NCBI RefSeq assembly: GCF_001884135.1 | Contig: NZ_MAOC01000021.1 | Span: 1-64,000, forward strand | From: Bacillus nitratireducens | GTDB taxonomy: Bacteria > Bacillota > Bacilli > Bacillales > Bacillaceae_G | Direction: 5' to 3' | Length of the DNA: 64,000 nucleotides | Part shown: positions 51,334 to 60,228 of the stretch, in pieces | Layout of the letters: the number at the start of each line of letters is the position of its first letter | Numbering within the stretch: position 1 is the first letter of the stretch | Made by a program: the position numbers and the translations under genes | The notes under the pieces: model-generated | What the model saw: the letters and a program-made list of their open reading frames with translations, nothing else | The model's database searches: none | What the model was told of the DNA's origin: nothing

Positions 51334-51882
51334 ATGAAACGAGCTCTTATTAATATCGACTATACATATGATTTTGTAGCTGAAAAAGGTGCTTTAACTT
51401 GCGGGAAGCCAGGTCAAGAAATTGAGAAAGAACTTGTGCATGTAACGAAGCAGTATATTGAAGAGGGAGATTATGTAGTGTTTGCGATCGATAAACATGA
51501 AGACAATGATGTATATCATCCTGAAGCCAAATTGTTTCCACCTCATAATATAGCAGATACAAATGGAAGAGACTTATTCGGTGAATTACAAGATGTATAC
51601 GAAAAATATAAAAATGCTGAGAATGTATATTACATGGACAAAACACGATACAGTGCATTTGCCGGAACAGATTTAGAGATGAAGTTAAGAGAACGAGGAA
51701 TAGAAGAAGTTCATCTTGTAGGTGTTGCTACCGACATCTGTGTTCTTCATACAGCAGTAGATGCTTATAATAAAGGATTTAAAATTGTCGTTTATGAAAA
51801 GGCGGTTGCATCTTTTAATGCGCAAGGACATGAATATGCACTTGGACATTTTAAATCTTGTTTAAATGCAGAAGTGAAGTAA
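51334..51882 (+). CDS. Isochorismatase-family hydrolase, nicotinamidase-like
   Basis: The 182-residue enzyme has the family triad: Asp in INIDYTYDFVAEKGAL, Lys in MDKTRYSAFAGTDLE, and Cys in GVATDICVLHTAVDAYN with the cis-peptide before DICV. The site FAIDKHEDNDVYHPE supplies metal ligands as in nicotinamidase PncA, which deamidates nicotinamide to nicotinate for NAD salvage. The ribosome site AAGGAGAG precedes ATG 51334. A terminator follows at once. Confidence 0.82.
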   Translation: MKRALINIDYTYDFVAEKGALTCGKPGQEIEKELVHVTKQYIEEGDYVVFAIDKHEDNDVYHPEAKLFPPHNIADTNGRDLFGELQDVYEKYKNAENVYYMDKTRYSAFAGTDLEMKLRERGIEEVHLVGVATDICVLHTAVDAYNKGFKIVVYEKAVASFNAQGHEYALGHFKSCLNAEVK

Positions 51883-51883
51883 A

Positions 51884-51914
51884 AAAAGAGGCCTTCGAAA
51901 AGGCCTCTTTTTTA
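51884..51914. terminator. Bidirectional terminator
   Basis: AAAGAGGCCTT and AAGGCCTCTTT pair around CGAA; it also ends the minus-strand Nudix remnant. Confidence 0.85.
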
Positions 51915-51917
51915 CAT

Positions 51918-52148
51918 TTATATAGAAACGACTTGTTTTTGAATTAACTTTTTAATGAACGGACTAATCTTTTCTGGTAGTCGGTTTAAATCGAAAAATT
52001 GTACATGCAATGATTCAACTCCGTCTGCTTTTAACAAGCCACATGTAAATTCTGTAATATTTATCCTTGTTCATTGAAAACAGCTACTCCAGCTAAATTG
52101 AGTGGTCTTGATCCAATAACTTCTCTTAGTTCTTCGATATAGCCCATT
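51918..52148 (-). pseudogene. Nudix hydrolase gene with large internal deletion and frameshift
   Basis: On the minus strand the ATG at 52148 opens MGYIEELREVIGSRPLNLAG and VAVFNEQG, the usual N-terminus of a Nudix enzyme, then stops at 52061. In another frame the C-terminal end follows: LLKADGVESLHVQFFDLNRL and EKISPFIKKLIQK, with the stop at 51918. The Nudix box and about 80 residues of the middle are gone. The gene is inactive. The rest of 52149-52398 is an AT-rich upstream region of the MscS gene with no gene seen. Confidence 0.8.
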
Positions 52149-52398
52149 GTTAGTAACCTTCGCGAGTCAAAATATTTTCAAATGAACTATTCGGTGTCAT
52201 GTGAATGTTTTCCTGTTATTAAGATGAGTAGTGCAGTCTTAAAATAAAGTCATTTAAAAAATTTTCAATTGTCAGCTCCCTTTAGATAATGAAAAAGGTT
52301 ATATTTATAGAAGAATGTATAACAAGTTTGAAGGGAACCAAAAAGTAATACAATAAATCAGTTTTGCATGAAATTTTCATTAGTAAGGAAGTGGATGG

Positions 52399-53292
52399 AT
52401 GAGTTTATTAACGTATACTGAGGAATTTTTTAATTATGTAAGGGAATTTTTACTTTTAAGATTTTTACTATTTGCTTTAGTTCTTATCATTATTTCTTTT
52501 GTCATAAACCGCATTATTGATTGGTTTTTTAAAAAATCAAGCTTTTTTGATGAAGAGGTAGAGCAGACGATTCAAAGTGTTATTCGATCTATTTTTAGAT
52601 ATATCATTATCATCAGTCTGATCATATATTTAATTAGTCAATTTGTAGATATAAAAAGTATTATTGCAGGTGCAGGGATAGCGGGAGTCGTCATCGGTTT
52701 TGCTGCACAACAGATGCTAAAAGATGTCATATTAGGCTTCGCAAGATTAGCGGACAAAGAGTTTCGTGTTGGCGATTTTGTAACTTTTAACGGAACAAAT
52801 TCAGGAACTATTGAGGAAATTAGTATTCGTTTTATGCAAATTCGTGAATGGTCAGGGAAACTCCTTACCATACCACATGGAGAGATTAGAACGATACAGA
52901 ATTTTAATAAAGGGTGGATGCGAGTTATTGAACGCATCACGGTAAGTTATCAGGAAGATCCTACAAGAGTTAAGGAATTGTTAGAAGAAGTATGTGTTAT
53001 TTGTAATGAAAAATTGGACCAAAATCTTTATAGAGTAGATGATGAAGCTGTTGAACCATTTAAATATGTTGGAGTTACAGACTTAAATCCTAACCTTAAA
53101 TATGTTGGATATGAATTTTGTATTACAGGTTTGATTAAACCGGAAGATTATTTTGAAACTTCTAGACAAGTAAGATTTGAATTAATGTCTATGTTCCATA
53201 AAAATCAAGTGCAAATGCCAGCAGCGAATATGTTCGTTAACACTGAAAGTTTACAGCATATTCATAGAGGACAATCTTTATCAGACAGTTAA
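52399..53292 (+). CDS. Mechanosensitive ion channel, MscS family
   Basis: The 297-residue protein has three N-terminal membrane segments; the pore-lining third (SIIAGAGIAGVVIGFAAQQM) is Gly- and Ala-rich as in MscS. The beta domain FRVGDFVTFNGTNSGTIEEI and the C-terminal alpha/beta domain follow. It opens on membrane tension to release solutes during hypo-osmotic shock. ATG 52399 follows GGAAGTGGATGG. It has its own terminator at 53361-53392. Confidence 0.9.
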   Translation: MSLLTYTEEFFNYVREFLLLRFLLFALVLIIISFVINRIIDWFFKKSSFFDEEVEQTIQSVIRSIFRYIIIISLIIYLISQFVDIKSIIAGAGIAGVVIGFAAQQMLKDVILGFARLADKEFRVGDFVTFNGTNSGTIEEISIRFMQIREWSGKLLTIPHGEIRTIQNFNKGWMRVIERITVSYQEDPTRVKELLEEVCVICNEKLDQNLYRVDDEAVEPFKYVGVTDLNPNLKYVGYEFCITGLIKPEDYFETSRQVRFELMSMFHKNQVQMPAANMFVNTESLQHIHRGQSLSDS

Positions 53293-53360
53293 AGAAAATT
53301 AGCTGATTTCTGTTTTTATTTAGAATTTGGATTTGAATGAACTGTATGGGATATCTCCTG

Positions 53361-53392
53361 AAAAAGAGCTGAAGGAATTCAGTTCTTTTTTT
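53361..53392 (+). terminator. Terminator of the MscS gene
   Basis: AAAAAGAGCTGAA pairs with TTCAGTTCTTTTT around GGAA, with one G-U pair. Confidence 0.8.
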
Positions 53393-53444
53393 GTTTATAG
53401 TATTTAGAAATTTCTTAATGTTATAATGATAGTTGGTGATGAGA

Positions 53445-54563
53445 ATGAACATAGATGAAAAAGAGATGCATCGTTTAGAAGCATTAAAAAAAATTGCTGA
53501 GTTACTGAATGAAGCGACAAACTTACAGGAAATGTTAGAAAAAGTGTTACATACATTATTACAAGTTATGAATTTACAAACAGGGTGGATATTCTTTATT
53601 GATGAAAGTGGAAAGCATCGTATGCTTGTAGACCAAAACTTACCACCAGCTCTTACGTGGCAAGAAAAGAAGCCGATGTGTGAAGGAGATTGTTGGTGTG
53701 TAGAACGTTTTGTGAATGGAAGATTGGAAAAAGCGACAAATATTATTGAATGTAAACGAATAGAGGATGCGATTGAATGTAATTGGGGAGAGACTGAAGA
53801 TGTTACACATCATGCGACAATCCCACTAAGATCTGGATCAGAGAAATTTGGTCTATTAAATGTTGCCTCGCCCCATAAAACACATTTTTCTGAGGAAGAG
53901 TTAGCGTTATTAGAAGCGATTGCATTTCAAATTGGAACGACAATACAACGTATTCAATTAGTTGAGAAAGAACGGAAATATGTAGTTGTAGCTGAAAGAA
54001 ATCGACTTGCACGTGACCTACATGATTCCGTTAAACAATTGTTATTTTCAATTATGCTAACAGCGAAAGGGACTCTAAATATGACGAAGGATAGAGACTT
54101 GCAAGAGTTGTTAAGTTATATTGGAGAGTTATCACAGGAAGCATTACAAGAGATGACACTTTTAATTTGGCAATTAAGGCCTGAAGGATTAGAGAAAGGT
54201 TTAGCAGAAGCGATACAAAATTACGGAAAACTGTTAGGGATTCAAGTGGAAGTTCGAATTGATGGAATGGTTTTAATTGAAGATGAAATAGAAGAAGTTT
54301 TATGGCGTATAAGCCAAGAGGCATTACATAATTGTAAAAAGCATGCTTCGTGTGAAAAAGTATGTGTTCATTTAAGGATTGAAGAGAATAAGCTGCACTT
54401 TTACATAGAAGATAACGGAATAGGATTTATACAGGATCAAGTAAGAGAGTCCGCACTGGGTTTGAAAAGTATGAAAGAACGAATTGAATTAATGAGGGGA
54501 ATTTTTCGAATAAAAGCAGAACCAGAAAAGGGAACGAAGATAGAAATTCAATTACCGGTTTGA
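53445..54563 (+). CDS. GAF-containing sensor histidine kinase, YhcY-like
   Basis: The 372-residue cytoplasmic kinase has no membrane helix. A GAF domain (about 15-165) contains the cysteine cluster CEGDCWC and later cysteines in IIECKRIEDAIECNWG. A HisKA_3 dimerisation helix has the phosphoacceptor in RDLHDSVKQLLFSI, and the ATP-binding domain has the N-box HNCKKHA and the G-box DNGIGF. It pairs with the NarL-type regulator that starts 14 bases after its stop. The overall plan is that of B. subtilis YhcY. ATG 53445 follows GGTGATGAG. Confidence 0.87.
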   Translation: MNIDEKEMHRLEALKKIAELLNEATNLQEMLEKVLHTLLQVMNLQTGWIFFIDESGKHRMLVDQNLPPALTWQEKKPMCEGDCWCVERFVNGRLEKATNIIECKRIEDAIECNWGETEDVTHHATIPLRSGSEKFGLLNVASPHKTHFSEEELALLEAIAFQIGTTIQRIQLVEKERKYVVVAERNRLARDLHDSVKQLLFSIMLTAKGTLNMTKDRDLQELLSYIGELSQEALQEMTLLIWQLRPEGLEKGLAEAIQNYGKLLGIQVEVRIDGMVLIEDEIEEVLWRISQEALHNCKKHASCEKVCVHLRIEENKLHFYIEDNGIGFIQDQVRESALGLKSMKERIELMRGIFRIKAEPEKGTKIEIQLPV

Positions 54564-54577
54564 GAGGGAGAACGTCT

Positions 54578-55213
54578 GTGAAAATTAAATTATTACTTGT
54601 AGAAGATCATCATATCGTTCGAAGGGGACTTGTATTTTTTTTGAAGACGAGAGAAGAATTTGAAATTATTGGGGAAGCAGAAAATGGTGAAGAAGCATTA
54701 ACATTCGTCCAAACAGAAAGGCCAGATGTAGTATTAATGGATTTATCAATGCCGAAAATGGATGGTATTGAAGCGACAAAACGTATAAAACAATACGATG
54801 AGACGATAAAGATACTTATGCTCAGTAGTTTTTCAGAACAAGATTATGTTTTACCAGCAATAGAAGCGGGAGCAGATGGTTACCAATTAAAAGAAGTGCA
54901 GCCAGATCAGCTTGTTGCGTCAATCGTTGCAGTATATCAAGGGAATGCAAATTTTCACCCGAAAGTAACACCTGCACTATTAGGACGATCAGCAGCCAAG
55001 AAAAAAAAAGAGAATCCTTTTTCTATGTTAACAAAAAGGGAGCAAGAAGTACTTCGTGAAATTGCGAAAGGAAGAAGCAATAAGGAGATTGCAGCAGAGC
55101 TTCATATTACAGAACAAACTGTGAAAACACACGTTTCAAACGTATTGGCTAAATTAGAAGTAGATGATCGTACACAAGCTGCATTATACGCAGTAAAGCA
55201 TGGGGAACACTAG
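54578..55213 (+). CDS. NarL/LuxR-family response regulator, YhcZ-like
   Basis: The 211-residue protein has a receiver domain (LLLVEDHHIVRRGL with the acidic pocket, phosphoacceptor Asp in VVLMDLSMPKMDG, and the conserved Lys in YQLKEVQ) and a LuxR-type helix-turn-helix (LTKREQEVLREIAKGRSNKE, followed by TEQTVKTHVSNVLAKL). It starts at GTG 54578 behind AGAGGGAG and is encoded with the kinase. Targets are unknown; the adjacent RpiR gene has its own start region. Confidence 0.88.
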   Translation: MKIKLLLVEDHHIVRRGLVFFLKTREEFEIIGEAENGEEALTFVQTERPDVVLMDLSMPKMDGIEATKRIKQYDETIKILMLSSFSEQDYVLPAIEAGADGYQLKEVQPDQLVASIVAVYQGNANFHPKVTPALLGRSAAKKKKENPFSMLTKREQEVLREIAKGRSNKEIAAELHITEQTVKTHVSNVLAKLEVDDRTQAALYAVKHGEH

Positions 55214-55343
55214 AAATAAGTATGAATAATTGTGTCATATGTTACGGTAGAATACATAGGAGCAAATAAAATCGCTAAATAAAGGTGTTTCTTCTTTCGA
55301 TTATTAGGTACAATATAGCTACTATGGAAGGGGAAGATACGAT

Positions 55344-56198
55344 ATGCCTGGTACAAAAAGTGGGATTGGAAAGATTCAGGCTTCGTTAAATGGTCTATCA
55401 CCGAAATTACGAAGTATTGCCGAACATATTTTGAAACATCCACAAGATGTTGTACATAAATCGATTACGGAGTTAGCTGAAGTTACGAATAGTTCTGAAG
55501 CAACGATATTCCGCTTATGCAAACACCTAGGTTTTCAAGGGTTTCAAGACCTGAAAATTACATTAGCTCGTGAGATTGTACATACCCCGATGCAAAATAT
55601 TCATGAGGAAGTATCGGTAGAAGATAATATGGTCACTGTCGCTAAAAAGGTTTTTCATTCACATATTACAGGACTGCAAGATACATTACATTTGTTAAAT
55701 GATAACGCGTTGGAACAGGCAGTAAGTGCGCTGAATGAAGCGAAACGAATTGAGTTTTATGGAAATGGTGGTTCAGGTATTATTGCGATGGATGCTTATC
55801 ATAAGTTTATGAGAACGGGTATTTCTTGTATTGCTCATACGGATTCACATTTTCAAATTATGGGAGCTGGCTTGCTGACAAAAGAAGCAGTGGTCATTGC
55901 AATTTCTCATTCGGGCAGTAATAAAGGATTACTTGAAGCATTAGAAGTAGCGAAAGCAAGAGGGGCTCGCATTATTGCGATTACAAGCTATCAAAAATCG
56001 GCATTAAGCCAACTTGCTCATATAACGCTATATACTTCGACGCGTGAGACGGAATTTCGTACAGAAGCAAGTTCGTCACGATTAGCGCAGCTTAGTTTAT
56101 TAGATACTTTGTATGTGGGATTGTCATTGCAGCGACAAGAGGAAACACTACAAAATTTACAAAGTATACGTGAAACAATTTCAATGAAGCGAATATAA
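55344..56198 (+). CDS. MurR/RpiR-family transcriptional regulator
   Basis: The 284-residue protein has the N-terminal RpiR helix-turn-helix (SITELAEVTNSSEATIFRLC followed by KHLGFQGFQDLK) and a C-terminal SIS sugar-phosphate isomerase-like domain (IEFYGNGGSGIIAMDAYHKF, VVIAISHSGSNKGLLEALE). It senses a sugar phosphate. The gluconate operon lies 4 kb downstream, and regulation of that operon by RpiR-type proteins is common, so this is a candidate regulator for the operator seen there. The link is inference. ATG 55344 follows GGAAGGGGAAG. Confidence 0.86.
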   Translation: MPGTKSGIGKIQASLNGLSPKLRSIAEHILKHPQDVVHKSITELAEVTNSSEATIFRLCKHLGFQGFQDLKITLAREIVHTPMQNIHEEVSVEDNMVTVAKKVFHSHITGLQDTLHLLNDNALEQAVSALNEAKRIEFYGNGGSGIIAMDAYHKFMRTGISCIAHTDSHFQIMGAGLLTKEAVVIAISHSGSNKGLLEALEVAKARGARIIAITSYQKSALSQLAHITLYTSTRETEFRTEASSSRLAQLSLLDTLYVGLSLQRQEETLQNLQSIRETISMKRI

Positions 56199-56227
56199 AA
56201 AGCTCTTCAAATGAAGAGCTTTTTATA
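56198..56227 (+). terminator. Terminator of the RpiR gene
   Basis: AAAAGCTCTTCA pairs with TGAAGAGCTTTT around AA. Confidence 0.8.
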
Positions 56228-56404
56228 TTGGCGAGTAGTCTGTTGATATACCCTCTAGATCTACTTGTTCTAAGTGTCTATATTACCTATAGTAATAAGC
56301 TCTCATCTTTTAGACCATTCATTTGTTAAATCTCGATATTTTGCATATGAAATTTAAGAAATAGCTTGATACATCAAAATACGTATTTGGTAATAATTCA
56401 AATA

Positions 56405-56422
56405 TTGTTCAATATTTCACAA
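56405..56422 (+). promoter_or_regulatory. Rex-like redox operator upstream of the zinc alcohol dehydrogenase
   Basis: TTGTTCAATATTTCACAA matches TTGTGAAATATTTCACAA, a perfect version of the Rex consensus TTGTGAANNNNTTCACAA, at 16 of 18 positions. It sits 145 bases before the gene, near a TATGAT -10 candidate (56444-56449). Rex represses fermentative genes when NADH is low. The rest of 56228-56566 shows no gene. Confidence 0.6.
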
Positions 56423-56566
56423 TAAGCTTATGAAATTCCATGTTATGATGAACCTGTAATGATGATTGAACACTTAAATTTGGTACAATAATTAGCCAAA
56501 ATAGTGAGGACAGTAGTTGTGAGATAAACTCATTAAAACTCTAAAACACTAAAGGGGAGATCACAT

Positions 56567-57604
56567 ATGAAAGCAGTAGTAGTTAATAAAAACAGCAAAG
56601 CAAACATTGAAGTTATTGAAAAGGAATTACGTCCGTTACACTCGGGTGAAGCGCTTGTAGATGTAGAGTATTGTGGAGTTTGTCATACTGATTTACACGT
56701 TGCAAATCATGATTTCGGAAATACAGATGGCCGTATTCTTGGTCATGAGGGTGTAGGTATTGTTACTAAAATAGCTGATGATGTTACTTCACTAAAGATA
56801 GGTGACCGTGTAAGTATTGCATGGATGTTCCAATCTTGTGGACGTTGTGAATATTGTGTAACGGGTAGAGAAACATTCTGCCGTGAAGTGAAAAATGCTG
56901 GTTATTCAGTAGATGGTGGTATGGCTGAACAATGTATTGTTACAGCTGATTATGCGGTGAAAGTACCAGAAGGATTAGATCCTGCTCAAGCATCATCAAT
57001 CACATGTGCGGGCGTAACTACATATAAAGCTATAAAAGTATCAGACATTAAACCTGGTCAACCTATTGTCATCTATGGCTGTGGTGGATTAGGTAACCTA
57101 GCTATCCAATATGCTAAAAACGTATTTGGTGCAAAGGTAATTGCAGTAGATATTAATGACGATAAATTAGCTTTAGCAAAAGAGGTTGGTGCGGATATGA
57201 CTATCAATCCAATTTCTCAAGGTCCTGCTGATAAGATTGTTCAAGATGAGTTTGGTGGTGCTTATGCTGCTGTAGTAACAGCCGTTTCTAAAGTAGCATT
57301 CAACTCAGCAGTTGATGCAGTACGTGCTTGTGGTAAAGTCGTTGCAGTCGGTTTACCAGTAGAAACTATGGATTTAAACATTCCGCGACTTGTACTAGAT
57401 GGAATTGAAGTAGTTGGTTCTCTAGTTGGTACTCGTAAGGATCTAGAGGAGGCATTTATGTTCGGAGCAGAAGGAAAAGTAGTGCCGGTTGTTCAAACGT
57501 GTTCTCTAGATAAAGTACAAAATGTATTCGAAGAAATGGAACAAGGTAGAATTCAAGGACGTATGGTAATCGATTTTAAACAGCATAATTGTGATTGTAA
57601 ATAA
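56567..57604 (+). CDS. Zinc-dependent alcohol dehydrogenase, AdhP-like
   Basis: The 345-residue MDR-family enzyme has the catalytic zinc ligands in [10 protein letters not shown] and GHEGVGIV, the structural zinc cysteines in [16 protein letters not shown], and the NAD-binding [12 protein letters not shown]. It reduces acetaldehyde to ethanol or the reverse. A C-terminal HNCDCK tail carries extra cysteines. ATG 56567 lies behind AAGGGGAG. The Rex-like site upstream fits a fermentative role. A hairpin terminator follows at 57668-57706. Confidence 0.9.
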   Translation: MKAVVVNKNSKANIEVIEKELRPLHSGEALVDVEYCGVCHTDLHVANHDFGNTDGRILGHEGVGIVTKIADDVTSLKIGDRVSIAWMFQSCGRCEYCVTGRETFCREVKNAGYSVDGGMAEQCIVTADYAVKVPEGLDPAQASSITCAGVTTYKAIKVSDIKPGQPIVIYGCGGLGNLAIQYAKNVFGAKVIAVDINDDKLALAKEVGADMTINPISQGPADKIVQDEFGGAYAAVVTAVSKVAFNSAVDAVRACGKVVAVGLPVETMDLNIPRLVLDGIEVVGSLVGTRKDLEEAFMFGAEGKVVPVVQTCSLDKVQNVFEEMEQGRIQGRMVIDFKQHNCDCK

Positions 57605-57667
57605 TTCACTTTAAATATAAAAAGCATGAGTCTAGCAAAGGACATGTAAAAAAGTTAGACGGCATGC

Positions 57668-57706
57668 AGAAGATGGTCCCTGTATTCAATGGGGATCATC
57701 TTCTTT
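57668..57706. terminator. Terminator between the alcohol dehydrogenase and permease genes
   Basis: AGAAGATGGTCCC pairs with GGGGATCATCTTCT around TGTATTCAAT; it can serve both convergent genes. Confidence 0.8.
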
Positions 57707-57744
57707 ATATTCCATTAATAGCAATGCCGATTAATGAGAAATGA

Positions 57745-58764
57745 TTAAAGGTTCAATTTATTTGCAAACGAAAAAGAATCTTTATTTCCAACAAATTTTT
57801 TATGATCTGGAACGGTTTTAATTGCTACAACTTGCGAATCTCTTGCTTTCAGTGCATCTTGAATCCCGATTGTCATAAGCTTAATAAAAATAATCGTAAT
57901 AAAGAATGAAACGAGAGTATAAAAAATAATCCACCATGAAAGATTCATTTCATAACGATTTAATCCAATAAGACCTGCCCAATCATTAGATATAGAAACA
58001 GGTTTGGGCACTCCGTCATAGAGTTCCCGCATTTGTATCCCGCCAATTACAATGTTAAGCAACGCTAAATGGATAACGAGTATGAGTGTTTGGACGATAT
58101 GTTCCATGAATAACACAAATAAGCGATCAAGTAATAAGACTCGTAAGTGTTTTTTGATAATATGAAAACGGCTAGCACCCAGCAATTGAGAACTTAAAAT
58201 GTAATCTTGTTTCATAAATTCATCAACCTCTGAGGATATATATAAAGAAAGTGTAGGTAGAGCGACGAAAATAAGTACGAGTACTTGATAAAACATAAAT
58301 GAAATATTTGGGTCTAATCTATCAGCGTTTGATGTGATTACAATATTAACGGGCGTGATGAGTATAAATGCGATAAATAGAGTTGGAATATAATAAAAAA
58401 CTTCTGAGCATGACTGGAAAAATCTCTTGAATTTTGGAGCGTATAAACTTAAGAGGATTCCTATACATGTTCCGAATAAAATTCGAAAGAAGCTAATTGC
58501 CACGGCTAATAAAATGGTGAATTTTGCTCCTTCTACAATTTGTAAGAAAACAGACTCTCCAAAACGATCAGATCCAAAAGGCGGCATTAACGATGGCGAA
58601 AAGGGGGCCTTTCCAAGTAATTCGTTATTGTCATTGTAAAGTAACTGAGGAGGTTTTGGGATGTTATCTTTAAAGAACCAACTATAAATAAAACTAGCTG
58701 AAACAAGTATGAATAAATAAGTAAAGCCGATTAAAAATCGTTTTGATTTCCAAATAGATTTCAT
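57745..58764 (-). CDS. ABC transporter permease, oligopeptide DppC/OppC-type
   Basis: The 339-residue membrane protein has six hydrophobic segments and an N-terminal OppC-type start (a cytoplasmic basic end, one helix, then a long extracytoplasmic loop with FGSDRFGESVFLQIVEGAKF, as in peptide permeases). The cytoplasmic EAA-like loop reads SQLLGASRFHIIKKHLRVLL. ATG 58764 overlaps the stop of the preceding permease (ATGA), so the two are translated together. No ATPase or binding protein is found nearby, so the pair would need partners from elsewhere. Confidence 0.78.
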   Translation of the reverse strand: MKSIWKSKRFLIGFTYLFILVSASFIYSWFFKDNIPKPPQLLYNDNNELLGKAPFSPSLMPPFGSDRFGESVFLQIVEGAKFTILLAVAISFFRILFGTCIGILLSLYAPKFKRFFQSCSEVFYYIPTLFIAFILITPVNIVITSNADRLDPNISFMFYQVLVLIFVALPTLSLYISSEVDEFMKQDYILSSQLLGASRFHIIKKHLRVLLLDRLFVLFMEHIVQTLILVIHLALLNIVIGGIQMRELYDGVPKPVSISNDWAGLIGLNRYEMNLSWWIIFYTLVSFFITIIFIKLMTIGIQDALKARDSQVVAIKTVPDHKKFVGNKDSFSFANKLNL

Positions 58765-59663
58765 AATACTGCTCCTTTCAATTGCTTTTGCCATCTATTC
58801 ATCATGAATGAGATTATTTGAAAAATGGCATAAAACGGTAAAATAATCATAACAAGTATGATAAATGCAGCTGGAGGTGAAATAAACGCCTTCTTAAATA
58901 AAAATTGGATAATGCCTTCCATATTAAAAACAAATTCTAAAATGAATAAGTTAGAAAGTAAGAAAACAAAAATCGTTTTTAAATGGTGAAAGAAGTGGAT
59001 AGATATATTTTTGAATAAATGAATGCATAGTATATAACTTGATGAAAGTCCTTTTCCATATGCAACCTCTACGTAATGTTTTTCATGTTCTTCTTTTATG
59101 TATAACACCATCATCCGAAACATTTGTAATGTAGGTAAGACTGCTAAAGATAAAATAGGGAGTAAATAAGCTCGATTTTCATTAAAAGAAATAATGGTGA
59201 CAGGAGATTCCCCGAATTTCTGAAGTACCCATATGAAAAATATTTGCAAACAAATCATCATCATCATATCAGGGACAGCTTCTAATATGAATACAATTCG
59301 GTTTATCCATTTTTTTATATAATCTTTTGCTAAAAAATAAAAAAATGCCATACTAGATGATAGAAAGAGTGCAAGCAAAAAGGCTACAAATAATACAGTA
59401 AATGAATAGAGGTAAGGTTCTAAAACAGTTGGAAATAATGGTGTCTTTTTGAAATGACCAAATTTCGGGTCTGATCCTATAACTACTAATGATTCAGGGG
59501 AGAAAACCTGTTTTAACATAGTAACGATCTGATTAAAAAAATGAATTGGTTGAAAAGTGAATCCCTGTTGAGTGATAAATAAATAAGGTAAATTTAATAA
59601 TAGTAAGAGTGATAAAAGAATTGATGAAAGTTTTATTGTGAATTGAGATATTTTATAGAACAT
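58761..59663 (-). CDS. ABC transporter permease, oligopeptide DppB/OppB-type
   Basis: The 300-residue membrane protein has about six hydrophobic segments and an EAA-like loop HYVEVAYGKGLSSSYILCIH followed by LFKNISIHFFHH. The region TPLFPTVLEPYLYSFTVLFV is a long extracytoplasmic to membrane transition of the OppB type, although the loops are diverged. It starts at ATG 59663 behind CGGAGGG. It overlaps the following permease by four bases. The two are an orphan pair of a peptide- or nickel-type importer. Confidence 0.72.
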   Translation of the reverse strand: MFYKISQFTIKLSSILLSLLLLLNLPYLFITQQGFTFQPIHFFNQIVTMLKQVFSPESLVVIGSDPKFGHFKKTPLFPTVLEPYLYSFTVLFVAFLLALFLSSSMAFFYFLAKDYIKKWINRIVFILEAVPDMMMMICLQIFFIWVLQKFGESPVTIISFNENRAYLLPILSLAVLPTLQMFRMMVLYIKEEHEKHYVEVAYGKGLSSSYILCIHLFKNISIHFFHHLKTIFVFLLSNLFILEFVFNMEGIIQFLFKKAFISPPAAFIILVMIILPFYAIFQIISFMMNRWQKQLKGAVL

Positions 59664-59789
59664 TAAATCCCTCCGACATCTTTTTACAACATTATACAAT
59701 AAAGTTCATATTTTGTTTTGATTTTTCAGAAAAATATAAATACTGTTAGATTTTATAGTATGGAACATATATTTACAAGGTAAAAAAGT

Positions 59790-59950
59790 GATAGTAGGGA
59801 GCCACGCCCTATGTCCATCAAGATAAAAGAACGAGTGAAACTAAAACAATAAAAAAAGAGCAAAATGCACAGAATTCCCATTTTGGAGGTAGTTGCTTTT
59901 CTTAGCTTGGTGGGCTATGTGACGTGACCCCTAATAATGAATATTGTTTT
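59790..59950. repeat. Non-coding repeat-like element between the permease and gluconate genes
   Basis: The 565-base gap 59664-60228 is divided into an AT-rich part, this GC-richer part and the gluconate promoter. The part contains AGGGAGCCACGCCC and, inverted, GGTGGGCTATGTGACGTGACCCC-like sequence ending near 59932. CCATCAAG (59817-59824) and CTTGGTGG (59907-59914) are imperfect inverted copies. It looks like a dispersed group-specific repeat or the scar of a small insertion element; this is from memory of similar intergenic sequences. Confidence 0.45.
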
Positions 59951-60114
59951 TTAACTCCCTTTTCATGCAAATGAGTAGCAAGTATGGAAGGACCAAATAT
60001 GCGTTGTTAATGAGAGAAAAAGAGTGTGTTGCGTAAGGAATATAAGGTAACTTTACCGCAAGAAAAAGCTAAATTTAGTATGTAGGTGAAATGGAATGAG
60101 GGGATTTATTTTTC

Positions 60115-60156
60115 GTTATGAAAAAAATTTTCTTTTCATAACTTGATTTATGAAAA
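60115..60156 (+). promoter_or_regulatory. Operator of three alternating TTATGAAAA half-sites
   Basis: GTTATGAAAA (60115-60124) and TTTTCATAAC (60133-60142) form a perfect 10-base inverted repeat. A third copy, TTATGAAAA (60148-60156), lies between the -35 and -10 of the gluconate promoter. This arrangement fits a dimeric repressor, for example an RpiR- or GntR-type gluconate sensor, that blocks polymerase. Confidence 0.65.
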
Positions 60157-60171
60157 AATATTTTATATACT
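60143..60171 (+). promoter_or_regulatory. Promoter of the gluconate operon
   Basis: TTGATT (60143-60148) and TATACT (60166-60171) are separated by 17 bases. Confidence 0.75.
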
Positions 60172-60176
60172 AATTC

Positions 60177-60191
60177 ATGTAAACGGTTTAC
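60177..60191 (+). promoter_or_regulatory. cre-like catabolite-repression site
   Basis: ATGTAAACGGTTTAC matches the CcpA consensus WTGNAARCGNWWWCA at 13 of 15 positions, just downstream of the -10, where binding of CcpA would block transcription when glucose is present. Confidence 0.65.
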
Positions 60192-60228
60192 TAGATCGTA
60201 TTTTGCTAGAAACGAAGGGAAGATTCGC

